Positions 7,891 to 15,113 of a DNA stretch of 22,283 bases are shown piece by piece. The first letter of the stretch is position 1. Each line of letters starts with the position of its first letter. The DNA is from Leptospira sp. Its GTDB lineage: Bacteria > Spirochaetota > Leptospiria > Leptospirales > Leptospiraceae. Location: positions 1 through 22,283 of the forward strand of contig JACVCB010000041.1 of the NCBI GenBank assembly GCA_016742255.1, written 5' to 3'. The translations under genes and the position numbers were made by a program. Under the pieces are notes generated by a model that ran no database searches, had not been told where the DNA came from, and saw nothing but the letters and a program-made list of their open reading frames with translations.

Positions 7891-9426
7891 GTGAAAGTTC
7901 GAAATCGTAATCTGGATCCAGAACGAATTGCTGACTTTGAAAGTTTCCGGAGTGGCGTCCTGGAAAAAATCGTCAAAAATTCACCCTTACAAAAAATTCT
8001 AAACGAAATTGTCTCAGGGATTGAGACACTGAACCCTTCTCTCATTTGTACCATTGTTCTCATTGAAAATTCAAAAATTAAAATTGGAGCCGCCCCTTCC
8101 CTTCCCAAAATTTATAACGATGCCATTGAAGGGATTTTGATTGGGCCAGACGTTGGGTCTTGTGGTACAGCAGCTTACACTGGAAAACGAATCATAGTAG
8201 AAGATATCAGCAAAAGTCCTCTTTGGAAAAATTACAAGGACATTGCACTGAGTGTTGGACTTTACTCTTGTTGGTCGGAACCCATTCGATCTCACACAGA
8301 TGAAGTTGTAGGAACATTTGCAATGTACCACCGAGAAGTTGTTAGCCCTACGGAGTTTGATATTTTTATCATTTCTGAAACTGCTGATTTAGTGAGTATC
8401 GCCATTGAAAAATCAATTACATCCACAAAACTATTGGAAAGTGAAAAACGATTCCGTGACTTCTTTGAAAAAAATTCTTCGGTGATCCTAATCATTGATC
8501 CAATCTCTGGTAAGATATTAAATGCTAATGAGTCTGCGACTACTTTTTATGGTTATCCTCACGAAACACTCATCAAAATGAATTTAGGTGACTTAAATTT
8601 CACAAACCATAATCATTCGCAAGAAGAAAGCTTCAATGCAGTAGACCAAAACAAAAGTTCTTCTTCGTTCTCACACAGATTGTCATCTGGCAAAATCAAA
8701 CAAGTAGAGATTTTTTCAACTCCGATTGAATCGGATCATCGCACTGTATTATTTTCTATCATACATGATGTAACAGAACGAAAAATTGCAGAAGAAAAAG
8801 TAAATGCATTACTTTCGGAAAAAGAAATGATACTACGTGAAGTTCATCACCGTATTAAAAACAATATGACTATTTTGAACAATTTATTGGAGTTACAAGC
8901 AAACACACATGAAAACGAAACTGTCAAAACATCACTGAAAGAAGCAACAAGCCGAATCAAAACAATGTCCGTTTTATATGATAAACTTTATACGGAAAAG
9001 GATAACAATGAATTACAATTGAAGGATTACCTAGAACCACTCACTAACGAAATCATTTCCTTATTCCCATATCCAGTTCAATTAAACCTAAGTATCGACA
9101 ATCTCATATTAACTTCAGACCAACTTCGTGCGATAGGGATCATCACAAATGAATTATTAACCAATAGTTTGAAATATTCCAGGAATCCGGCAAACAAACT
9201 TGAAATTCAAATCAAAGTTTGGCAGGAAGGCGACTATTTTTATTTATTCATAGGCGATAATGGAAATGGATTTAATTTTCAATTGGCTAATTCTGAAAAC
9301 CAAGGTTTTGGACTCAGTTTGGTCACCATGTTAACAAAACAAATCAATGGAGATCTAACATTTAATGGTGACAAACGTACTGAGTACAAATTCAAATTTC
9401 CATTCCAAAAACCAAAATCAGTTTGA
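7891..9426 (+). CDS. Sensor histidine kinase with GAF, PAS and HisKA_2 domains
   Basis: This 511-residue protein starts at GTG 7891. In order it has a GAF domain at about 25-175, with the signature VGSCGTAAYTG seen in many kinase GAF domains, and a PAS domain at about 186-298, ending in IIHDVTERKIAEEK. A HisKA_2 phosphoacceptor region follows, with REVHHRIKNNM (phospho-histidine at 319 or 320). The C-terminal ATPase has its N box at IITNELLTNSLKYS (about 416-429), DNGNGF at 456-461 and GFGLSL at 472-477. There is no membrane helix, so it is probably a cytoplasmic sensor. HisKA_2 kinases include light, redox and general stress sensors. The ligand cannot be told from the sequence. No response regulator is adjacent. 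Its stop overlaps the convergent metallopeptidase gene by 9 bases. Confidence 0.9.
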   Translation: MKVRNRNLDPERIADFESFRSGVLEKIVKNSPLQKILNEIVSGIETLNPSLICTIVLIENSKIKIGAAPSLPKIYNDAIEGILIGPDVGSCGTAAYTGKRIIVEDISKSPLWKNYKDIALSVGLYSCWSEPIRSHTDEVVGTFAMYHREVVSPTEFDIFIISETADLVSIAIEKSITSTKLLESEKRFRDFFEKNSSVILIIDPISGKILNANESATTFYGYPHETLIKMNLGDLNFTNHNHSQEESFNAVDQNKSSSSFSHRLSSGKIKQVEIFSTPIESDHRTVLFSIIHDVTERKIAEEKVNALLSEKEMILREVHHRIKNNMTILNNLLELQANTHENETVKTSLKEATSRIKTMSVLYDKLYTEKDNNELQLKDYLEPLTNEIISLFPYPVQLNLSIDNLILTSDQLRAIGIITNELLTNSLKYSRNPANKLEIQIKVWQEGDYFYLFIGDNGNGFNFQLANSENQGFGLSLVTMLTKQINGDLTFNGDKRTEYKFKFPFQKPKSV

Positions 9427-10986
9427 TTCAAATTGGTACTTAAATTTATTTTTGGCATTCCCTAAATAAGCAAATTCTAATACAAATTGCCTTTTCTCTA
9501 ATGGATCAGATGGATCTTTCCATGACAATCGCATCTCTTTTTCCATTGTTTTCCAATAAAAATAATTTTCTTTTGCATAATTACATATTTGCATGTATAA
9601 TTTTTCATCTATACCAACCCGTTTCACTTCCGGATTACAGGCATTAGGGCTTGCAAACTTCATTTTACCATTCAATGAATGTAAATCCTTCGATACCAAA
9701 TAATTACGTGAATTTGTTTGGTCAAATTGGATCAGCATTGGTACTTTTACTTGGTCACATTTCCAATAAAAACGCAAAGTAGGATCATTCACATTCACTT
9801 CTTGCCAAAAAAATTCGAATTCGTTCTGATTCTGACAAAATTCAAATGTTTTAGTATCTGTATTTGTTAGGTGTAGATTCTTTTTTGGTAAAAGTGAAAA
9901 CACGGATTTCTGAAAACCAAAATTCGTAAACACTCCTCTCGGAATCCATATTTCTGTTTCAACTTGGTTCACTAATTCTTTGGCTCTTACCTCACCAAAT
10001 TGTTTTTTGGATTCTAAATACAAAGAGTTTGATAAGGTGTTCGTAAATTCAGGGAAAAATCGATCACCAACATTTGTTTTGGTAATCGCTTGGAAAATCG
10101 TAAGATCTGCCAATTCTTTGCCCACCACTGATCTATACTTCCACAATACCGAAGGTATGAATGTAAAATTCTTTTTAAAATCACTTTCCATATTGGAATC
10201 ATAAAAACCAATTTCTCTGTCCAAACGAAAGGAGCTAACTAACAATTGTCGTTTCACACCTTCGCAGGTTTTATGAGAATATAACTCAGGATAATCAATC
10301 ATAGAAGCAGCATAATAATCAGAAATCCCTTCCGCGAGAGAACGACCAATTGCATTGTTTCCTAAATATTTTCCAGTGATGAGGTGAGTATATTCATGGT
10401 ATATAGCATCAGGACAAGCAGCAGTATCAATGATCCTGTCAAAAACAAATCGATCTACGATTGGAAAATCCCATTTAGGAGCAAACCACATTTCATTATT
10501 CCATTGCCCTTGTTTTTCCGAGGGAGGAATTGTGAGTGCAGTGTTCTTTAGTTTGACTTTGGGATCATAGTATAATAATGGAGAATACACAAAAGGAGCA
10601 TCGACTCGGATGATGATTTTCTCTTTCGGAGTTGTTGAACCGTTTTTGAATCCAGCTTGTTTATAAATCTGATGGAATCTAGATTCAATTTTTTGGAGTT
10701 GGTAACCCAATGTGAGTAATTTACGATTCCCATATACTTGTTCTAAAAGAATTGGATCTTTTTCGAACTGGGAATGAATGGAAAAGTTTTCTAAAACATA
10801 ATGTGATGTTGACTTAAGATTTAATTCGTCTCGAGTTATTTTTTTCGGAACAAATTGTTTCTGATTTTGATCCCAATCCAAAACCTGATCTTCCACTTGG
10901 GAAATACCAACGATGTTTGTTGTTAAAAACAATAAGAAGATTGAAGAGAAACCAAAAAATCGTTTCTTCATTTGATTCAAATTCAT
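9418..10986 (-). CDS. Exported HExxH zinc metallopeptidase (gluzincin-like)
   Basis: This 522-residue protein has an N-terminal signal sequence: basic MNLNQMKKR, then a hydrophobic run to about residue 28. It carries H197-E198-Y-T-H201 and, 18 residues on, LAEGISDYYA with E219. This matches the third-ligand helix of gluzincins (compare ExxSD in thermolysin-like and M36 peptidases). The downstream aspartate in SDYY is also typical. The family is not identified, and the C-terminal 250 residues are not recognised. The start at 10986 is chosen because GGAGGA lies 5 bases upstream; a frame extending to 11019 is disfavoured. A strong terminator hairpin lies 32 bases before this ATG, between it and the small exported protein gene upstream, so expression may depend on read-through. 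The expected location is periplasmic, outer membrane or extracellular. Confidence 0.8.
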   Translation of the reverse strand: MNLNQMKKRFFGFSSIFLLFLTTNIVGISQVEDQVLDWDQNQKQFVPKKITRDELNLKSTSHYVLENFSIHSQFEKDPILLEQVYGNRKLLTLGYQLQKIESRFHQIYKQAGFKNGSTTPKEKIIIRVDAPFVYSPLLYYDPKVKLKNTALTIPPSEKQGQWNNEMWFAPKWDFPIVDRFVFDRIIDTAACPDAIYHEYTHLITGKYLGNNAIGRSLAEGISDYYAASMIDYPELYSHKTCEGVKRQLLVSSFRLDREIGFYDSNMESDFKKNFTFIPSVLWKYRSVVGKELADLTIFQAITKTNVGDRFFPEFTNTLSNSLYLESKKQFGEVRAKELVNQVETEIWIPRGVFTNFGFQKSVFSLLPKKNLHLTNTDTKTFEFCQNQNEFEFFWQEVNVNDPTLRFYWKCDQVKVPMLIQFDQTNSRNYLVSKDLHSLNGKMKFASPNACNPEVKRVGIDEKLYMQICNYAKENYFYWKTMEKEMRLSWKDPSDPLEKRQFVLEFAYLGNAKNKFKYQFESN

Positions 10987-10991
10987 AGATT

Positions 10992-10997
10992 TCCTCC
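10992..10997 (-). promoter_or_regulatory. Strong ribosome binding site of the metallopeptidase
   Basis: The minus strand reads GGAGGA here, 5 bases before ATG 10986. It fixes the start and shows that translation is expected once transcripts get past the hairpin at 11018-11064. Confidence 0.8.
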
Positions 10998-11017
10998 GTA
11001 AGATAAAAAACTGATTC

Positions 11018-11064
11018 AAAAAGAATCTCGCTTTTCCATTAGATTCATTTGGAAAAGCAAGATT
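11018..11064 (-). terminator. Intrinsic terminator or attenuator between the small exported protein and the metallopeptidase
   Basis: Read on the minus strand, AATCTTGCTTTTCC pairs with GGAAAAGCGAGATT (14 bp including one G-U) around a 13-base loop. It is followed by CTTTTTG. The arms are 11051-11064 and 11024-11037. This is a good rho-independent terminator. It ends only about 32 bases before the metallopeptidase ATG, which leaves no room for an ordinary promoter after it. Confidence 0.75.
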
Positions 11065-11095
11065 TACTTGATTGGGGAAAGATAATTAGAATCGA

Positions 11096-11521
11096 TTAGA
11101 TTCCAAGTCCTACAGAGTCATACATTCCGCCAGTCACAACAGTTCCAAAACCACCAGCATGTACCAAGATTCCAACGATTGCTACAACAGTAACAGATGC
11201 TAAAACATTCTCCATAATTTTGAAGTTGTTTCCATGAAGGTAGTTACCAGTTGCTTCTTTCAATTGAATGGAAGAAACAATGTTATCCAAATCTTGGTCA
11301 AGTGTTCCTGCAAATTCAGCATTTTTAATTGCTGTTTTGATTCTTACAAATTCACTTGGAGTGATATGTGCTTTTAAGTATTCATGAGCTTCTTTGTTGG
11401 TCATACCATTGCTCACTAAAATTTTTGCTGCTTCTTTTGCATTCATTTGGTTTGCAGGTGTAGCAAACATCGCTTGGGAAGCAAATACGATCGCTATTAA
11501 TAAACTAATTTTCTTTTTCAT
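11096..11521 (-). CDS. Small exported protein of unknown function with hydrophobic C-terminus
   Basis: This 141-residue protein has a clear signal peptide (MKKKISLLIAIVFASQAMFA, probable cleavage after residue 20). The mature part has a charged helical section at about 27-90 with MTNKEAHEYLKAHITPSEF. A hydrophobic segment at about 105-121 (NVLASVTVVAIVGILVH) then leads into a glycine-rich tail (AGGFGTVVTGGMYDSVGLGI). GAGGAC lies 6 bases before the ATG. The layout suggests a periplasmic or membrane-associated protein whose tail could insert in a membrane. I do not recognise a family. It is followed by a terminator and then, in the same direction, the metallopeptidase, which could process it or share its signal. 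It lies downstream of the AraC regulator gene, which may control it. These links are inferred from position only. Confidence 0.75.
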   Translation of the reverse strand: MKKKISLLIAIVFASQAMFATPANQMNAKEAAKILVSNGMTNKEAHEYLKAHITPSEFVRIKTAIKNAEFAGTLDQDLDNIVSSIQLKEATGNYLHGNNFKIMENVLASVTVVAIVGILVHAGGFGTVVTGGMYDSVGLGI

Positions 11522-11643
11522 GGCTTTGTCCTCATAACAAATTTGTTTTGAGAGAAAGTTTCACACTCACTCTCACAAACTTGACTCCATCATACATCGT
11601 TTGGTTTTCCAAATCGTCTGAATGGATCGGATTGGGCGGAAAA

Positions 11644-12777
11644 CTACGTCCGACTGGATCGAATAGGATGTTTTTTTAGAATTTTTTCTCTGTATTCTCT
11701 TGGAGTGGTGCCAGTTTCTTTTTTGAAAGCTTCGTTAAAGGTAGATTTGGATCCAAATCCAACATCATAAGCTATGGCAAGCAGTGATCTTTCGGGTTCT
11801 TTTTGAATTCTGTCTTTGGCTTCGTTGATTCTGTAAGAGTTAGTGAACTGATAAAAACTTTTTTTCATCTCTGAATTCAAAAACTCAGAAAGTTGGTGTG
11901 AACTTAGCTCCATTTTCTCTGCTAAATCACGAAGGCTTAATGTTTCATCACGGTAAATCATTTCCACTTCAAATAATTGTTTCAGATTCTCGCGGATGAG
12001 ATTGTGATCTAATTTTGAAATTTGAGAGATCTTTGCTTTTTTTTCATCTTCTACAATCTTACGAACTTCCAAAAAAAAATCGGGGAAACTCTGGCGAATC
12101 ACATATAAAATACATAAAAAAATACCAATGGCAAGACCTGAAATTTGGAAAGAAGTGTGATCCCCAGTAGCGATTGTATTGAGCCCATACAATGATAATG
12201 CAAAACAAAAACTAACGATTGTAGTTCCGATACGGAGCGTGTAGTTTTTGCGAAACGTACTCCAGCGAATTTTTTTAGAAATACGCCAAACAATACGAAT
12301 CATACACCATAAATAAATCAAAATGGTAACAAGAACCAATGTGATTGGCCTTTCTAAGTATGGGTTTTCTCCATGACTTTCCCTTACCAAATCATTGTTA
12401 TGGTTCCAAACATTCCATCCAATGATCAAAAGAAAAGATAACAAAATGGGCACGAGGCGATACGACAATCTTCTGAAGGAACGAAATTTTCCTTCCAATA
12501 CAATGAGAAAATATTCATCTAATAAAACACCTAAACACGCAATCATGGGTAAATTGGTGAGATACAATGGATAAAAAGAATGAATATGCCCAGAGGAAAC
12601 TAGGTATAAATTGAATAAATGGTAACTGGTTCCTAAAAAGATAATCCCTAGTAGAATTTGTTTTCGATTTTTATGATAACTGAAAAATTCCCCTACTGCG
12701 TAAAGAAAAGCAAGTAAGGTTGAAAACAATAGAAAAAAGTTCAGTGATTCAAAATGTGTCTGAAAAAATAAATCCAT
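11644..12777 (-). CDS. Membrane-embedded AraC-family transcription regulator
   Basis: This 377-residue protein has about seven hydrophobic helices in the first 235 residues, roughly at 14-32, 40-60, 68-92, 108-124, 145-165, 182-202 and 209-228. A short linker follows, then an AraC/XylS DNA-binding domain at about 282-368. Both helix-turn-helix units are visible: LSLRDLAEKMELSSHQLSEFLN, then SLLAIAYDVGFGSKSTFNEAFKKETGTTPREYR, which holds the family signature. This type couples a membrane sensor directly to DNA binding. The signal is unknown. It has no obvious ribosome site (GGTAATTGA before the ATG). It points toward the small exported protein 122 bases downstream and diverges from the GHKL gene. 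AraC proteins often control a neighbouring gene, so the exported protein and the GHKL gene are candidate targets. Confidence 0.88.
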   Translation of the reverse strand: MDLFFQTHFESLNFFLLFSTLLAFLYAVGEFFSYHKNRKQILLGIIFLGTSYHLFNLYLVSSGHIHSFYPLYLTNLPMIACLGVLLDEYFLIVLEGKFRSFRRLSYRLVPILLSFLLIIGWNVWNHNNDLVRESHGENPYLERPITLVLVTILIYLWCMIRIVWRISKKIRWSTFRKNYTLRIGTTIVSFCFALSLYGLNTIATGDHTSFQISGLAIGIFLCILYVIRQSFPDFFLEVRKIVEDEKKAKISQISKLDHNLIRENLKQLFEVEMIYRDETLSLRDLAEKMELSSHQLSEFLNSEMKKSFYQFTNSYRINEAKDRIQKEPERSLLAIAYDVGFGSKSTFNEAFKKETGTTPREYREKILKKHPIRSSRT

Positions 12778-13035
12778 TCAATTACCAACTAGTTAGGTTT
12801 CATTTCTGAAATTGTGACCTTTAGACTCAAGATGCAAGAGAGCCATGTGTTATGACTAACTCTTTTTTAGAAGAGTGAGATTGCTTTTCTCTAGAATTTG
12901 AAAAAAAGATAAGGCAAAGGTTCGACACAATTTGTCCGATTCGATCGAAACGGAGGAATATACAAGTATGAATTGATCCACTTTGACGACAGTTTGTTTG
13001 GATTGTTATATCCTTAGAGCATAAAGAGGTGCTCT
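12778..13035. other. 258-base divergent intergenic region
   Basis: This stretch lies between the AraC regulator (-) and the GHKL gene (+) and has no plausible gene. It contains a short hairpin, ACTCTT (12859-12864) pairing with AAGAGT (12871-12876), without a following T-run, and a candidate plus-strand promoter at 12983-13012. I see no convincing minus-strand promoter. Confidence 0.5.
12983..13012 (+). promoter_or_regulatory. Candidate sigma-70-type promoter of the GHKL ATPase gene
   Basis: TTGACG at 12983-12988 is followed by TATATC at 13007-13012 after 18 bases (TTATAT at 17 bases is an alternative). Transcription would begin near 13018-13020, giving a leader of under 20 bases that carries AAGAGG at 13024-13029. 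Confidence 0.5.
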
Positions 13036-13680
13036 ATGTCATTTGTTTGTTTACCCAATCCTATGTTTCAAACTAACGTTGTTACCGATTTTTCACCCAT
13101 CCATTTGAGTTCTCAATCGAATTCTAATCAGACAAATGATGAGAAAAATCTATTATTACAAGGAAACATTTATTACCATAGCCAACTTTCCATTTCAGTT
13201 TCTGTAGCTGATATGGCATTTTACTGGAAACGTTGTGACGTTTTGTCCAACTTCATTTCTCAATTTTACTTTCACTCTTTTGAATCTAAACAACTTGATA
13301 AAAATACGATTTCAACGGTGATCAATGAACTAGTTGAAAATGCTGCAAAATATTCGGACAAAGAAGAGAGTAAAATCCAAATTGAGATTAAAGATTTAGG
13401 AAACCAATTGAGAATCGAAGTGAAAAATAAAATCACTCCATGGATGAAGGCAATTTTTGAAAATAAAATTCAGACAATCCAAACCCATGATATCAATGAT
13501 TTATACTTCGAAGCTCTCGAAGCACATCACAAAGGGATTCCCAATTTTGGTTTGGGATTATTACGTTTGCTTAAGGATTACCAACTCCCTCTCGCGTATG
13601 AGTTTACAAAACTAGAAGGAAATGAATTTGAAATCACAATGAGAGCTCATCTTTTCATTTCTGAAACTGAAACTCTCTAA
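13036..13680 (+). CDS. GHKL ATPase-like regulator (anti-sigma factor / serine kinase type)
   Basis: This is a 214-residue soluble protein. Its central part holds an N box, STVINELVENAAKYSD (about 93-108, E98 and N102), and a G2-like motif, NFGLGLLRLLKDYQ (about 170-183). This is the fold of RsbW/SpoIIAB-like ATPases and histidine kinase catalytic domains. The usual DxGxG (G1) motif is not apparent: where it should lie the sequence reads EVKNKITPW. There is no phosphoacceptor histidine domain. The first 45 residues are polar and low-complexity. It resembles the ATP-binding regulators found in cyanobacteria and Leptospira that pair with anti-sigma antagonist or SiaC-like proteins. No such partner is next to it here. 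AAGAGG lies 6 bases before the ATG. A terminator follows at 13725-13752. Confidence 0.75.
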   Translation: MSFVCLPNPMFQTNVVTDFSPIHLSSQSNSNQTNDEKNLLLQGNIYYHSQLSISVSVADMAFYWKRCDVLSNFISQFYFHSFESKQLDKNTISTVINELVENAAKYSDKEESKIQIEIKDLGNQLRIEVKNKITPWMKAIFENKIQTIQTHDINDLYFEALEAHHKGIPNFGLGLLRLLKDYQLPLAYEFTKLEGNEFEITMRAHLFISETETL

Positions 13681-13724
13681 GGATAATTTTTTGTTACGGT
13701 AACAACAAGATGATACAAGTTTCT

Positions 13725-13752
13725 TCCATGTGACTGATATCACATGGATTTT
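13725..13752 (+). terminator. Intrinsic terminator of the GHKL gene, overlapping the end of aroA
   Basis: TCCATGTGA (13725-13733) pairs perfectly with TCACATGGA (13740-13748) around CTGATA and is followed by TTTT at 13749-13752 on the plus strand. The right arm contains the aroA stop codon (13740-13742, read on the minus strand). On the minus strand there is no T-run, so it would not terminate aroA in the same way. Confidence 0.6.
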
Positions 13753-15026
13753 AAGATCTCAAAAAATCCAGGGAAACTTGTGTCGACCCAACTTGTATCA
13801 TCAAAAGTGAGGTCTACACCAGTAAGTTTAGAAAGGATGGCAAAACTCATTGCAATACGGTGGTCCATAAAGGTTTCGATTTTTGTTTTTTGGATGGAAC
13901 TTACTTCACCAAACTCATATCCATCCTTTACTTCTTTCACCTGAATTCCTAGTTTTTCCAAATTAGAAACCATAGAATGGATACGATCTGATTCTTTGGC
14001 TCTCAGTTCTTCTGCATGAGAAATTTGGAATCCACCTTCTGAAAAAAGCCCTGCAACGGTTAAAATGGGAATTTCATCAATGATGGAGGGAATCAAATCT
14101 TCGGTGATGACAGTCCGTTTGAGTTTAGATGGATACACTAATAAATCACCTATCTCCTCACCACATTCCACTCGTTTGGCGACAATTTCAATTTTACCAC
14201 CCATGTTTTGTAAAACGGTGATGATTCCAATTCGAGATGGATTGAGTCCGATATTTTTGATGAGAAGAGGTTCACTCCCTCCCCCACATAAACCAAACAC
14301 AATAAAAAATGCAGCACTTGAAATATCACCAGGGATCACATACTTGGCCCCTTCAAAAAAATAGGGAGGTTTTACGGTAAAGTGAATGGGAGAATGGTGG
14401 ATGATGTTTCCTCCAAGGAAACGAATCATATTTTCAGTATGGTCTCTTGATACTTCTGATTCCTTGTAATCAATCGAGATATCAGATGACAAAGCTGCAA
14501 GGACAAGGGCACTTTTAATTTGTGCCGAAGCAATGGGACTTTGGTAGGAATAGTCTTTTAATTGTTTTCCTTGTACCAAAAGTGGTGCCCTGTCGTTTCC
14601 CTCAGCAGAACGAATGTCAGCTCCCATTTCTTTTAATGGGTTCATAATCCTCGCCATGGGCCGTTTGCAAAGAGAGGCATCTCCTGTGAGGGTCGCTTGG
14701 ATTTGTGGGAGACCTGCCAATAAACCTGCTGAGAGTCGGATCCCAGTCCCTGCATTCCCGAAATCCAAAACCCCCTGGGGAGACTTGAGATTCTGTTTGC
14801 CTGGACTTTCGACTGAGTAACTTCCCTTTCCGAGGGATGAGACAGAAAGTCCCATTGATTCAAAACAATGTAAGGTATGAAGTGGGTCTTCTCCTTCTAA
14901 AAAGCCATGGATTTCGGATTTCCCTTGGGAGAGGGCGCAAAAAAGCACAGAACGATGAGAGATCGACTTATCACCTGGGACATAAATTTCTTTTTTCGCA
15001 TTTAATTTGAATTGTGGCTGCAACAT
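13740..15026 (-). CDS. aroA: 3-phosphoshikimate 1-carboxyvinyltransferase (EPSP synthase)
   Basis: This 428-residue enzyme transfers enolpyruvyl from PEP to shikimate-3-phosphate on the way to chorismate. Visible motifs are [11 protein letters not shown] (K20, S21, R25), the PEP-loop [12 protein letters not shown] (90-98), [37 protein letters not shown] [27 protein letters not shown] with the catalytic aspartate, [10 protein letters not shown] and [10 protein letters not shown]. In the loop, the E. coli-type A-M-R-P reads G-I-R-L, as in Bacillus-like enzymes. The start at 15026 gives the normal family length. A TTG frame to 15113 would reach the start of the divergent gene and is rejected. 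No strong ribosome site is seen. It is separated from cmk, its partner in many genomes, by about 6 kb. Confidence 0.95.
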   Translation of the reverse strand: MLQPQFKLNAKKEIYVPGDKSISHRSVLFCALSQGKSEIHGFLEGEDPLHTLHCFESMGLSVSSLGKGSYSVESPGKQNLKSPQGVLDFGNAGTGIRLSAGLLAGLPQIQATLTGDASLCKRPMARIMNPLKEMGADIRSAEGNDRAPLLVQGKQLKDYSYQSPIASAQIKSALVLAALSSDISIDYKESEVSRDHTENMIRFLGGNIIHHSPIHFTVKPPYFFEGAKYVIPGDISSAAFFIVFGLCGGGSEPLLIKNIGLNPSRIGIITVLQNMGGKIEIVAKRVECGEEIGDLLVYPSKLKRTVITEDLIPSIIDEIPILTVAGLFSEGGFQISHAEELRAKESDRIHSMVSNLEKLGIQVKEVKDGYEFGEVSSIQKTKIETFMDHRIAMSFAILSKLTGVDLTFDDTSWVDTSFPGFFEILKSM

Positions 15027-15082
15027 GTTGTATTTTTCTAAAAAGTATTTTGCAATTTGGCGCTTCTTTATTAGCGTTTGTC

Positions 15083-15098
15083 GGAAACCTAAGTTTCC
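15083..15098. promoter_or_regulatory. Short inverted repeat in the aroA divergent promoter region
   Basis: GGAAAC at 15083-15088 and GTTTCC at 15093-15098 form a perfect 6-bp repeat around CTAA, 15 bases before the start of the 845-residue protein and 57 bases before aroA. It could be an operator or a leader hairpin. Short repeats of this size also arise by chance. Confidence 0.3.
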
Positions 15099-15113
15099 TT
15101 TACGAACAACCAA

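Noticed and set aside
12859..12876. Hairpin ACTCTT/AAGAGT upstream of the AraC gene
   Set aside because: The stem is only 6 bp and has no T-run on either strand, so chance is a sufficient explanation.
15027..15113. N-terminal extension of AroA from a TTG
   Set aside because: It would fill the divergent promoter region and add 29 residues beyond the normal family start.
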